A stretch of 64,000 nt of DNA from Fodinibius sp034521915. GTDB lineage: Bacteria; Bacteroidota; Rhodothermia; Balneolales; Balneolaceae. The DNA lies in assembly GCF_034521915.1 (NCBI RefSeq), contig NZ_JAXHLU010000020.1:1-64000 (forward strand), written 5' to 3'. Below the pieces are notes generated by a model. The model was not told where the DNA came from. It made no database searches and saw only the letters and a program-made list of their open reading frames with translations. Below, in pieces: positions 27,325 through 36,780 of the stretch. The first letter of the stretch is position 1. Each line of letters opens with the position of its first letter. The position numbers were made by a program, and so were the translations under genes.

Positions 27325-27506
27325 ACAGATAGAATAACCATTAATTTTAAATCGAATCAGATAATACTCTTATACTATCTATAAACAATAGTTTATTAAT
27401 AAGATAATAATCATTAATTAATATTTATTCTTTGTAATACCTACATTCTGCACGGTAAATATAAAAGAAGTTCAAATTATAAATTTGTAAACCTATTTAG
27501 TACAGC

Positions 27507-28949
27507 ATGTCATTAGAATCAAGGAATGAGAGTTTAAGGCAAAAAAACCGACCGTTTTCAACAGTAATAGTTCTTTTAATGTGGACATTGACCCTATCTC
27601 TTTCCTCACTTTTGTCAGCTTCATTTTTTTATCCACTGGAATTCCAAATTGGTCAAATTTTACTGGTAGATCATCTTGCGCTTATTATTAGCACAGCTGT
27701 TACCCTCTTTAGCAGTATCGTGCTTAGCTACTCAGCCCGATATATGGCCGGTCACAAGAAACTCCGCCGATTCTTAATTAATTGTGTGCTTTTTACCGTC
27801 TCGGCTTTACTGATGGCTATTTCTAATCATGTTCTGTTATTTATTGCTTCTTGGCTAAGTATGGGACTGCTCATGGCTGAACTCATCGGGGGATACACGA
27901 AGTACCACGAAGGAAAGGCCTCGAAAAAAAATGCACGGAATTATTTTTTGGTAAGTACCGCGTTGGTGGCTGCAGGATTGTTATGGCTGGCAATGCTAAC
28001 GGGTGCATGGAGTATTTCGGAGATAATATCGTTGGTGGAACAGGACAGGCAGCTGGTCATATGGCAAGCTTCGTTACTGCTCATTGCTGGAGCTGTTGTG
28101 CAATCAGCATTGTTTCCCTTTCAGCGTTGGTTAATGTCATCTATGACAGCACCCACACCGGCTTCGGCACTGATGCATGCCGGCTTTGTAAACGCTGGAG
28201 CTGTGTTGTTAACGCGTACGGCTACGGTTATTTATATGAGTGATCTATTGTGGGTTTTAGTAATGGTAGGTGGTATTGGCGCTCTGATCGGTAAATTCAG
28301 CAAGTTTGTGCAGGCAAATATCAAGCAGAAACTGGCATGCTCAACGACAGCTCAAATGGGATTTATGTTATTGCAATGCGGGCTCGGGTTCTTTTCAGCT
28401 GCTGTTGCTCACCTGATACTACATGGCTTTTACAAAGCTTACCTTTTCCTTTCATCCGGGAGTAACGTCGTACAAGAATCGCCATACAATGGTGATAGCA
28501 AACGGAGCTGGAAACAATGGTATCTGCCTGTTACTCTCCTTAGCGGTTTGGCAGGTGGATGGCTGTTTGCTATTTCCACCGGAAAGGGACTGGAGTTGAA
28601 CAGCGGACTTTTTCTAACATTTGTAATTGTACTAACCGTTATTCACGGCGCCCAGGATTTTCTTGGTAGGTCATCACTGCCGCTTCTTTCCCGGCTTATA
28701 GCACTCCCTTTGATAATCATTCCGGCGCTCCTGGCGTATGCCGTAATCTTTAACGGCATTTCAGTATTGATGCAGCAAACACCCATGGCCGAAGTTGCGT
28801 TACCTATTGGCTGGGATCAGATTACCATCGGAGTGTTGTATTTGGCTACTTTCCTGACTATCGAGCTCAAGTGGTATAAAAAATCTCGACGGCTGTACGT
28901 ATACTTGCTCAATGTTTCACAACCCAAATCCAATACCATACTTCAATAA
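27507..28949 (+). CDS. dabB: DAB inorganic carbon uptake, membrane subunit DabB (NuoL-like)
   Basis: DabB is a proton-conducting membrane subunit of the proton-antiporter/NuoL family that partners DabA to drive CO2 hydration into cytoplasmic bicarbonate. The 480-residue protein has about 12-14 hydrophobic helices and the Proton_antipo_M core: FQRWLMSSMTAPTPASALMH, AGFVNAGAVLLTR and HLILHGFYKAYLFLSSG. It is shorter than NuoL and has no Nuo neighbours. The next gene is dabA, 20 bases on, which decides the assignment. The start ATG at 27507 has only a weak ribosome binding site. Confidence 0.92.
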   Translation: MSLESRNESLRQKNRPFSTVIVLLMWTLTLSLSSLLSASFFYPLEFQIGQILLVDHLALIISTAVTLFSSIVLSYSARYMAGHKKLRRFLINCVLFTVSALLMAISNHVLLFIASWLSMGLLMAELIGGYTKYHEGKASKKNARNYFLVSTALVAAGLLWLAMLTGAWSISEIISLVEQDRQLVIWQASLLLIAGAVVQSALFPFQRWLMSSMTAPTPASALMHAGFVNAGAVLLTRTATVIYMSDLLWVLVMVGGIGALIGKFSKFVQANIKQKLACSTTAQMGFMLLQCGLGFFSAAVAHLILHGFYKAYLFLSSGSNVVQESPYNGDSKRSWKQWYLPVTLLSGLAGGWLFAISTGKGLELNSGLFLTFVIVLTVIHGAQDFLGRSSLPLLSRLIALPLIIIPALLAYAVIFNGISVLMQQTPMAEVALPIGWDQITIGVLYLATFLTIELKWYKKSRRLYVYLLNVSQPKSNTILQ

Positions 28950-28969
28950 TCGAACAGCAACAAAATTGT

Positions 28970-31327
28970 ATGAAAAAAGAAACAATTACTGCATCTATTC
29001 GAGCTCTTTCAGACCAGTTGCCAAGTAACTGGCCTCTTTACTCTTTTGTTACATCTAATCCGCTGAGTGGCCTGGAGAATCTTCGTTTCGAGGAGGCCAT
29101 TTCCAGGATTCGAAAAGACATTGGTATTGAAGGGTATCCTTCTGCCAAAGCCTTTAAGCAGGCTTGGGAAAAAGGAGCGATTGACCGATCAATACTGGAA
29201 CGGCAACTCCAAGACCGAGGAATAACGTTCTCTGCCGAAGAATCATTGTGGCGTATACAGGACTTGGAATCCCAGAGCTCCAAGAGTCACCTTCTCGGTG
29301 ATGTAGACCGACAGTTGATCAAATGGCTGACCGTATTTTTGGATGAGGGATCCACCGAATGGAGCATGCCCAATCGTGACTCAGGTTTTTATAAAGCATG
29401 GCAAAGCACAGCTCGTTTTGATCCGACGTTACCAAACCGTCAGATCATCCGTTCGCTTCCCGATGAACCGCTGGAGGCCATACAGCATCTTACTTCTCAC
29501 TTTGGATCCGACGATTTAGAACCAATTCTTAAGCACCACTTGTTTGCACTTCCGGGATGGGTCGGATATATCAAGTATCGTATCGAAAATCCAAGCGACT
29601 GGCAAAAGGCTTATCCGATCACGATGAAAGATTATCTCGCGGTTCGGTTAGCTCTCTGTTCTATGTTAGATAGTGATCTTACCCCGTCAGAAAATCCGGT
29701 CAAACAGGACCGTAAAGAATTAGATAAGCTAAAATTGGCCTGGCTTACGGCTATGGAACGTACCTACCAGGAAACACTTATCAACCAAGTCAAAAAACAG
29801 GCATTAATAAAACCTAACGGCACAAAAAAGATACCCGATGCACAATTTGTATTTTGTATTGATACTCGCTCAGAGCGGATCCGACGGGCGGTAGAAAAAG
29901 CGGGAAACTACGAAACCTTTGGCTACGCCGGTTTCTTTGGGGTGGCCATGGAGTATATACATCCTGAAAAAGAAATTCGCCATAAATCTTGTCCACCTAT
30001 TCTGGATGCTGAACTGAATGCCACTGAACAGGTGCGTAAGGAAGATGTAAATACATTCGAGAACTTTGACTATTACAATAGCCTAAAAAAAGCGATTGAT
30101 AGGCTCATCTTTTCTCTTAAAAATAATATTCCGGCTTCTTTTGGCTACGTGGAATCTACCGGATTTTTCTATGCCCTTAGTATGCTTGTACGAACACTGG
30201 CACCAAATTTATTCCATCGTATTAAAGAGTATGTTTCTGAATTTATTGGGCATCCCGAATATTTTAGTGACATAATTTTGTCTTCCCAATCATCGGATAA
30301 CTTGCAGACCATTAATGAATTGTCAGCCACGGAAAAAGCGGAAATTGCAAAGTCCGCTTTTGAGCTTATGGGCTGGGAGGAATTTTCAGATTTGGTTGTA
30401 TTTGCGGGACATGGCAGTCAAACGGCTAACAATCCATACGCCTCGGCACTCGATTGTGGAGCCTGTGCCGGCAACAAGGGGCGGCACAATGCTCGCGCTC
30501 TTGCCGATATTTGCAACGACAAGAAAGTGAGAAAACTTCTGACAAAGGATTACGATATTACTATTCCCGAAGATACCTTGTTTTTGGCGGCCGAGCACAA
30601 TACCACGACAAATCACATTCACTTGTTTGATGAAAAAGTGCCGGAACGATTCGCCCAGCGGGTAAAACAGCTGAAAAACGATCTCAGAACGGCACAAAAT
30701 TATGCGAACTACGAACAGTTCGATATCTTGGATGGAAATCAAAAAGCTTCAAGGCTTGAGGCCGCTCGTAGGGCGTCTGACTGGGCAGAAACCCGCCCAG
30801 AATGGGGACTAGCGGGCAATGCTTCATTCATTATAGCCCCTCGCGAACTCACTGCTAACCTGAATCTGGAAGCCCGCAGCTTTTTACACTCCTATGACTG
30901 GCAAAAAGATTCTGACGGCAAAAAGCTGGAGGCAATATTACAGGGTCCTATGGTAGTAACGCAGTGGATTAACAACCACTACTATTTTGCTACGGTGGAT
31001 AACGAAAAATTTGGAAGCGGAACCAAGGTAACCCAAAATGTAACTGGTAAATATGGTGTAGTTCAAGGCAACGGAGGAGATCTCAAGTTTGGCTTGCCAT
31101 TAGAGTCACTTCACGAAGATGAAGCACTACTTGAGCATCTTCCGCTTCGTCTAACCGTTGTAATTTATGCACCCGAACAAAAGGTAAAATCCATTTTTGC
31201 TTCCAATCAAAAGACACTTGGGAAGCTGATTGAAAATGAATGGATTCATCTTGCTGTGCTAGATCCTCAAAAAGAAACCGTAAGAAATTCTCTTTGGAAG
31301 AATTCGGAAACTTCAGTGTTTGGATAA
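28970..31327 (+). CDS. dabA: DAB inorganic carbon uptake, carbonic-anhydrase-like subunit DabA (DUF2309)
   Basis: DabA (UPF0753/DUF2309) is a large peripheral protein with a beta-carbonic-anhydrase-like zinc site that, with DabB, accumulates bicarbonate from CO2 in an energy-coupled way. The 785-residue protein keeps the site described for Halothiobacillus DabA: Cys296 and Asp298 in VFCIDTRSER, His481 in AGHGSQTANNP and Cys496 in SALDCGACAG. The spacings (2 and 15 residues) are the same as in Halothiobacillus DabA. The size agrees with the family. It is the last gene of the locus. The full DAB pair is most likely functional. Confidence 0.95.
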   Translation: MKKETITASIRALSDQLPSNWPLYSFVTSNPLSGLENLRFEEAISRIRKDIGIEGYPSAKAFKQAWEKGAIDRSILERQLQDRGITFSAEESLWRIQDLESQSSKSHLLGDVDRQLIKWLTVFLDEGSTEWSMPNRDSGFYKAWQSTARFDPTLPNRQIIRSLPDEPLEAIQHLTSHFGSDDLEPILKHHLFALPGWVGYIKYRIENPSDWQKAYPITMKDYLAVRLALCSMLDSDLTPSENPVKQDRKELDKLKLAWLTAMERTYQETLINQVKKQALIKPNGTKKIPDAQFVFCIDTRSERIRRAVEKAGNYETFGYAGFFGVAMEYIHPEKEIRHKSCPPILDAELNATEQVRKEDVNTFENFDYYNSLKKAIDRLIFSLKNNIPASFGYVESTGFFYALSMLVRTLAPNLFHRIKEYVSEFIGHPEYFSDIILSSQSSDNLQTINELSATEKAEIAKSAFELMGWEEFSDLVVFAGHGSQTANNPYASALDCGACAGNKGRHNARALADICNDKKVRKLLTKDYDITIPEDTLFLAAEHNTTTNHIHLFDEKVPERFAQRVKQLKNDLRTAQNYANYEQFDILDGNQKASRLEAARRASDWAETRPEWGLAGNASFIIAPRELTANLNLEARSFLHSYDWQKDSDGKKLEAILQGPMVVTQWINNHYYFATVDNEKFGSGTKVTQNVTGKYGVVQGNGGDLKFGLPLESLHEDEALLEHLPLRLTVVIYAPEQKVKSIFASNQKTLGKLIENEWIHLAVLDPQKETVRNSLWKNSETSVFG

Positions 31328-31449
31328 CTAAATCTTTTCGAATTTATTCAGTAAACACATTGATATTTTTCCACTGGTAGCTCTGATGTCCCATTTGCAG
31401 TTTAATTTAATTACTATGACTTTTTCTATTTTTGCTTTTTCATAATTGG

Positions 31450-31480
31450 TTGTTGTCATAATTTCTACCTACTATATTTG
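31450..31480 (+). promoter_or_regulatory. Promoter candidate, -33/-7 pair
   Basis: TTG (31450-31452), a 20-base spacer and TATATTTG (31473-31480) fit the Bacteroidota -33/-7 promoter pattern. It lies about 210 bases before the valS start. Confidence 0.4.
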
Positions 31481-31631
31481 ACTTAACTGGATGCCTGCCA
31501 AAAATGTAATTAAATCGACAATATAGCTATTTACCTTTCTCTGCTGTTGAAGCTTTTGGTTCCTATTCTATTTCAATTTCTGTAATAAAACAGAACCTCA
31601 ATTCCCACTCTACATCTTCTTTCCTTTTTCG

Positions 31632-31639
31632 TATCTTTG
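31632..31639 (+). promoter_or_regulatory. Likely valS -7 element
   Basis: TATCTTTG followed by C is an exact match to the TAnnTTTG -7 element, 49 bases before the valS start. No clear -33 TTG lies at the expected distance. Confidence 0.55.
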
Positions 31640-31687
31640 CGACTAAATTAGCATTAATCAGAACCTGTAAAACGAGCTTTTAGCATT

Positions 31688-34390
31688 TTGGATAAACCCA
31701 CGGCTTCTCAAGACATTCCCAAACATTTTGATCCCGGCAGTATTGAAGATAAATGGTACAGCTTCTGGGAGGATAACGGCTTTTTTCACTCTGAGCCCGA
31801 CGACCGCGAATCGTACACGGTCGTCATCCCTCCGCCCAATGTAACGGGCGTCCTGCACATGGGACACATGCTCAACAATACTATTCAGGATGTGCTGGTG
31901 CGTCGTGCCCGCATGCAGGGTAAAAACGCCTGCTGGGTGCCCGGTACCGATCACGCCTCCATTGCTACCGAAGCCAAAGTTGTACAAAAACTTCGCAAAG
32001 ATGGGATCACCAAAGCAGATCTCACACGAGAAGAATTTTTAGAACACGCCTGGGACTGGACTGACGAGCACGGGGGAATCATCCTGCAGCAGTTACGAAA
32101 GCTCGGTGCCTCCTGCGACTGGGAACGCACGCGGTTTACCCTCGAAGATGATCTTTATGAAGCTGTTGTTGATTGCTTTATCGAACTCTATGAGCGTGGC
32201 TATATCTACCGCGGAAAGCGCATGATCAATTGGGATCCGGAAGCCCAAACTGCTCTCTCTGATGAAGAAGTTATTCATCGTGAGGAAACTTCAAAACTCT
32301 ATCACGTTCGCTACAAAATTAAAGACAGTGACGAGTGGGTCACGATCGCCACCACACGTCCCGAGACTATTTTAGCTGATACGGCTGTTTGTATTCACCC
32401 AGATGACGAGCGCTACCAGGATTTGATCGGTAAAACAGCCATCATTCCAATTGTAGAGCGCGAAGTACCAATTATTGCCGATGAGTATGTGGATATGGAA
32501 TACGGTTCGGGATGCCTGAAGATTACGCCGGCTCACGACGAAAATGACTATGAAATTGGTCAAAAGCACGATCTGGAAATTATCGACATGCTCAATCCCG
32601 ATGGCACGCTCAGCGAAGCTGCTGAGCACTACATTGGTGAAGATCGCTTTGACGCCCGGGAACTGATCATAAAAGACCTGGAAAAAAGTGATCAGCTTGT
32701 TGAGATTGAAGAAATGCAGAATAAGATCGGGTATTCTGAGCGAACGGATGCGATCATCGAACCGCGTCTGTCGCTGCAGTGGTTCTGCAAGATGGATGAG
32801 CTGGCCAAGCCCGCCCACGAAAATGTTATGAACGATAATATTGAGTTCCATCCTTCAAAATTTAAAAACTCCTACAACCACTGGATGGAAAACATCCGCG
32901 ACTGGTGTATTTCGCGTCAGCTTTGGTGGGGACAGCGTATTCCCGCCTGGTATTACGGTGACGGTAAAGATGATTATGTAGTAGCCAAAACGGAAGAAGA
33001 AGCCATTGAAAAAGCTCGCGAAAAGTCCGGCAATACTGATTTATCTGCTGATGATATCCGTCAGGATGAGGATGTACTCGATACTTGGTTTTCGTCCTGG
33101 CTGTGGCCGATTACCGTCTTCGACCCGGAGTTTATTCGTACCGGAGAACCCAATGAAGATCTGGAATACTACTATCCAACACAGGACTTAGTTACCGCTC
33201 CGGAAATCATGTTTTTCTGGGTAGCACGAATGATTATATCCGGTTATGAATTTATGGACGAGAAACCATTCAGCAATGTCTATTACACAGGCATTGTACG
33301 TGACAGTCAGCGCCGTAAGATGTCGAAATCGCTGGGTAATTCACCCGATCCAATAAAACTAATGGAAGAGTACGGAACCGACGGCGTTCGCGTTGGAATG
33401 CTGTTCTCCTCCCCTGCCGGCAACGATCTGCTTTTCGAAGAACAACTTTGCGAACAGGGACGAAATTTTGCCAACAAAATCTGGAACGCATTTCGCTTCT
33501 TGTCGATGAATCGTACCGAGGAAACACAACTAACGGATTCGCTCGAAATTAATGAGAATAACTTGGTTGATCGCTGGATGCTCTCTCGTCTGCATGAAAC
33601 CATCGATGCGATCAACAAAGACATGGAAAACTTCCGTATCAACGAGGCACTACACAAGATTTACTCGTTGATCTGGGATGATTTCTGCGATTGGTACATT
33701 GAGCTGATAAAAGCTGACGAACCGGGAGCCAGCATTCCCGAAGATCGTCTGTCACGCGGATTTAATTTCTTTGAGCAGCTGATGAAACTGCTGCATCCGT
33801 TTATGCCGTTTATCACCGAAGAAATCTGGCAGCTTATCCGCAACCGGGATACCGATGAAGCTATGATTGTAGCCTCTTGGCCGGAATTTGATAAGTCTGC
33901 AGTTTCCGAATCAGACAGAGAGCTTTTTGAGTCTATTCAGAAGATGATCTCTGCTATTCGAAACATCCGGGCCGAATTTAACTTAAATCCCAATGATGAG
34001 ATCGATCTCCTCATCAAGGCCAAGGATGATACTATGGCCAATGCGTTAAGCGAAAACGAGTGGATCTTCCGTAAGCTCCAATCTATTGATTCGTTTGAAG
34101 TATCAGCTAACTTAAAAAAGCCTGAAACATCCGCATCAGCTGTTATCGAAGGTACTGAACTTTTCGTACCGCTGGAAGGACTTATCGATCTGGATAAGGA
34201 ACGCAAACGTATTCAGAAAGAAATTGATCGCCTCGAAGGATTTTTAAAATCTATTGAGGGTAAGCTAAATAACGATGGCTTCGTTAATAACGCACCTGAA
34301 GATGTGGTTCAGAAAGAGCGGGATAAGAAAGAAGACACGGAAACAAATCTCGAAAAACTGCGCGAAATTTTAGAAGAATTGGATGCTTAA
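31688..34390 (+). CDS. valS: Valyl-tRNA synthetase
   Basis: ValS charges tRNA-Val with valine. The 900-residue class I enzyme has the HIGH motif as HMGH (57-60) in NVTGVLHMGH, an editing domain (TTRPETILADTAVC, ITPAHDENDYEIG), KMSKS (544-548), an anticodon-binding domain and a C-terminal coiled coil (KERKRIQKEIDRLEGFL) with the usual LNNDGFVNNAPEDVV. The start is a TTG at 31688: no ATG lies upstream in frame before the conserved DIPKHFDPGSIEDKWY segment. A repeat-like 100-base element follows before the helicase gene. Confidence 0.97.
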   Translation: MDKPTASQDIPKHFDPGSIEDKWYSFWEDNGFFHSEPDDRESYTVVIPPPNVTGVLHMGHMLNNTIQDVLVRRARMQGKNACWVPGTDHASIATEAKVVQKLRKDGITKADLTREEFLEHAWDWTDEHGGIILQQLRKLGASCDWERTRFTLEDDLYEAVVDCFIELYERGYIYRGKRMINWDPEAQTALSDEEVIHREETSKLYHVRYKIKDSDEWVTIATTRPETILADTAVCIHPDDERYQDLIGKTAIIPIVEREVPIIADEYVDMEYGSGCLKITPAHDENDYEIGQKHDLEIIDMLNPDGTLSEAAEHYIGEDRFDARELIIKDLEKSDQLVEIEEMQNKIGYSERTDAIIEPRLSLQWFCKMDELAKPAHENVMNDNIEFHPSKFKNSYNHWMENIRDWCISRQLWWGQRIPAWYYGDGKDDYVVAKTEEEAIEKAREKSGNTDLSADDIRQDEDVLDTWFSSWLWPITVFDPEFIRTGEPNEDLEYYYPTQDLVTAPEIMFFWVARMIISGYEFMDEKPFSNVYYTGIVRDSQRRKMSKSLGNSPDPIKLMEEYGTDGVRVGMLFSSPAGNDLLFEEQLCEQGRNFANKIWNAFRFLSMNRTEETQLTDSLEINENNLVDRWMLSRLHETIDAINKDMENFRINEALHKIYSLIWDDFCDWYIELIKADEPGASIPEDRLSRGFNFFEQLMKLLHPFMPFITEEIWQLIRNRDTDEAMIVASWPEFDKSAVSESDRELFESIQKMISAIRNIRAEFNLNPNDEIDLLIKAKDDTMANALSENEWIFRKLQSIDSFEVSANLKKPETSASAVIEGTELFVPLEGLIDLDKERKRIQKEIDRLEGFLKSIEGKLNNDGFVNNAPEDVVQKERDKKEDTETNLEKLREILEELDA

Positions 34391-34495
34391 TATCCCCCTC
34401 GGTTAAAGCCGCATCCCCATTCGAAGGGGAATTTCCAATCCCTCCTTGAGAAGGGTGGGTCCGTGCTTCAGCGGAGTCGGGAGATGTAACAAAAA
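34391..34495. repeat. Interspersed-repeat-like element between valS and the helicase gene
   Basis: The G+C-richer segment carries CCCC ATTCGAA GGGG (hairpin, about 34419-34433) and CCCTCCTTGAGAAGGGTGGG (imperfect hairpin) followed by a tail containing GCTTCAGCGGAGTCGGGAG. Such short palindromic, C/G-biased elements are scattered between genes in many Bacteroidota and Balneolota genomes. Only one copy is present in the window, so the repeat nature rests on that resemblance. Confidence 0.5.
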
Positions 34496-34512
34496 ATGAT
34501 TTTTAACTCTTT

Positions 34513-36777
34513 ATGCCGAAAGAACCGGATTTTATACACGACTTAAATGAGCAACAAAAGCGCGCTGTACGTCACGGCGAAGGTCCCCTCTTAATTGTGG
34601 CCGGGGCCGGCAGCGGTAAAACACGTGTGCTTACCTATCGCATAGCCTATCTGATCCATCAAAACATGGCGGCACCCAACGAAATTCTTGCGCTTACGTT
34701 TACCAATAAGGCCGCCAAGGAAATGCAGCAACGTATTCAACAGCTGATTGGCGAAGAAGCAAAACGCCTGTGGATGGGGACTTTCCACTCGGTATTTTCG
34801 AAAATTCTTCGATATGAAGCTGAAAAAATTGGATTTAACTCCGATTACTCTATCTACGATACCGATGATTCCAAGAATGCCATTAAGCAGATTTTACGGG
34901 AAAACAATTACGATCCCAAAGAGATAAAACCGCGCATTCTACAGCGTCGAATTAGTGATGCCAAAAACGAGCTCATCAATCCCGATCATTACAGCGAAAA
35001 ATTTGTCCACAGCACGTTAGACGACATTACGGCAAAGATCTACAGAATCTATGTACAGCGTCTCAAACACAACAACGCCATGGATTTTGATGATCTTCTC
35101 ATCAAACCGATAGAGCTATTCAATGAGCATCCCGAGGTACTTGAAAAGTATCAGGATCGCTTCAAATATATCATGATTGATGAGTACCAGGATACCAACC
35201 ATGCCCAGTACAAGGTCACCAATATGTTAGCCAGCAAATACGAGAATTTGTGTGTGGTCGGTGATGATGCTCAAAGCATATATTCGTTCCGAGGAGCCGA
35301 CATCAGTAATATTCTGGATTTCAAAAGTGATTATGAGGATGCTGTTGAGATTCCGCTCGAGCAAAATTATCGCTCGACCAAAGCCATTTTGAAGGCTGCG
35401 GATTCCATCATCAAAAACAACAGCAAGCAGCTCGAAAAAACGCTGTGGACCGATAATGATATGGGCGACACCATCACCGTGCTGGATAATTATGATGAGC
35501 GTGATGAAGCTAATCGCGTAGCGAATTATATTCAGGATTTGAAGATGCGCAAAGGATATGATTACAACGATTTTGCCATCCTGTATCGCACGAATTATCA
35601 GAGTCGCGTTTTTGAGGAAACCTTCCGGAGAAAAGGAGTTACGTATCAGCTGGTGGGCGGTCTCTCATTTTATCAACGCAAGGAAATTAAAGATGTGCTG
35701 GCATACTTGACCCTGCTTATCAATCCTGATGACGACACGAACTTAATGCGCATCATCAACGAACCATCGCGGGGAATTGGACAAAAATCACTCTCCGATT
35801 TGATGAATCGCGCCCGACAGACGGGGCAATCGCTCTGGCGCATCCTGGAGAATGTGGAAGAAGCCGATGTATACAAACCCGCTGAAAATAGTGTGAAGGA
35901 TTTTGTGCGCATGATCAATGGCTTAAAACAAGAGCTTGCCAGCGGAACCAGCTTGGTGCAAGTAACCAAGCAACTGCTGGAAGAGTCCGGCTACATGAAA
36001 TCACTGGTGGAAGAAAATTCTCCGAAGTCAATGACACGACGTGAAAATATCCTAGAGCTCCAAAATGCAATCTCCTATTTCGAGAAAAATAACGATAATG
36101 CTACCCTCAGTTCTTTTCTTCAGGAAATAAGTCTAATAACTGATACCGATAAATACGATGAGGAAAAGCCGGCTGTTACCATGATGACGGTGCATGCTGC
36201 CAAAGGTCTCGAGTTCCCCGTAGTATTTATTGTAGGACTCGAAGAAGAGCTTTTCCCCGTAGGCAGTCGCAATAACGAAGACGTCAATATCGAGGAAGAA
36301 CGGCGGCTGTTTTATGTAGCTATTACCCGCGCCGAAAAGGAACTCTATTTCAGTCACTGCCGCAGCCGCTACAAATACGGTGAAGAGCAACGGAAAACAA
36401 GATCACGCTTTCTTGATGAAGTGAGTTCTGACGTGGTACGCACTGAAACGGGATCATCCATTGATCAGGATAAAAACAGATTTTCTGATAACAAAAATGG
36501 TAGCAGCTCTAATAATGGCGACACAACAGTAGAGTACGATTGGAAAAAACCACTGTACGACAAAAATAACCGCTCATCACATACGCAGATCCATTACGAT
36601 AATCCTGATGAGGACCCTTTTCAGGTTGGAGCAAAAGTTGTTCACAATGTTTTTGGACCGGGAAAAATTATAAGTCGCAGTGGAAAAGGCGAAAGAACGA
36701 AAGTTGTTGTATTTTTTAAAGAACGAGGACGAAAAACATTGATGCTCCGTGCAGCAAAAATGCAGGTTGTCGGGTAA
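34513..36777 (+). CDS. ATP-dependent DNA helicase, PcrA/UvrD type
   Basis: This superfamily 1A helicase unwinds DNA with 3'-5' polarity in repair and replication. The 754-residue protein has motif I GAGSGKT (31-37) in IVAGAGSGKTRVL, motif II DEYQDTN, the LEQNYRST motif, and motif VI in YVAITRAEKELY. The C-terminus holds a Tudor-like region (GAKVVHNVFGPGKII, then KVVVFFKERGRKTL) typical of PcrA/UvrD, linked by a low-complexity Asn/Ser-rich stretch. Both PcrA and UvrD fit; Rep is less likely because of the C-terminal domain. A DUF5723-like gene follows 4 bases on. Confidence 0.95.
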   Translation: MPKEPDFIHDLNEQQKRAVRHGEGPLLIVAGAGSGKTRVLTYRIAYLIHQNMAAPNEILALTFTNKAAKEMQQRIQQLIGEEAKRLWMGTFHSVFSKILRYEAEKIGFNSDYSIYDTDDSKNAIKQILRENNYDPKEIKPRILQRRISDAKNELINPDHYSEKFVHSTLDDITAKIYRIYVQRLKHNNAMDFDDLLIKPIELFNEHPEVLEKYQDRFKYIMIDEYQDTNHAQYKVTNMLASKYENLCVVGDDAQSIYSFRGADISNILDFKSDYEDAVEIPLEQNYRSTKAILKAADSIIKNNSKQLEKTLWTDNDMGDTITVLDNYDERDEANRVANYIQDLKMRKGYDYNDFAILYRTNYQSRVFEETFRRKGVTYQLVGGLSFYQRKEIKDVLAYLTLLINPDDDTNLMRIINEPSRGIGQKSLSDLMNRARQTGQSLWRILENVEEADVYKPAENSVKDFVRMINGLKQELASGTSLVQVTKQLLEESGYMKSLVEENSPKSMTRRENILELQNAISYFEKNNDNATLSSFLQEISLITDTDKYDEEKPAVTMMTVHAAKGLEFPVVFIVGLEEELFPVGSRNNEDVNIEEERRLFYVAITRAEKELYFSHCRSRYKYGEEQRKTRSRFLDEVSSDVVRTETGSSIDQDKNRFSDNKNGSSSNNGDTTVEYDWKKPLYDKNNRSSHTQIHYDNPDEDPFQVGAKVVHNVFGPGKIISRSGKGERTKVVVFFKERGRKTLMLRAAKMQVVG

Positions 36778-36780
36778 TAG

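Larger units (their letters stand above)
31328..31687. other. AT-rich leader region before valS
   Basis: No gene is seen. Three plus-strand matches to TAnnTTTG occur: TATTTTTG (31427-31434), TATATTTG (31473-31480) and TATCTTTG (31632-31639). A long leader before an aminoacyl-tRNA synthetase would fit transcript-level control, but no T-box is visible and T-boxes are not expected in this lineage. Confidence 0.45.

Noticed and set aside
27507..28949. NuoL or Mrp antiporter subunit
   Set aside because: No nuo or mrp genes beside it, and DabA with conserved zinc-site residues follows 20 bases on, so DabB is the better call.
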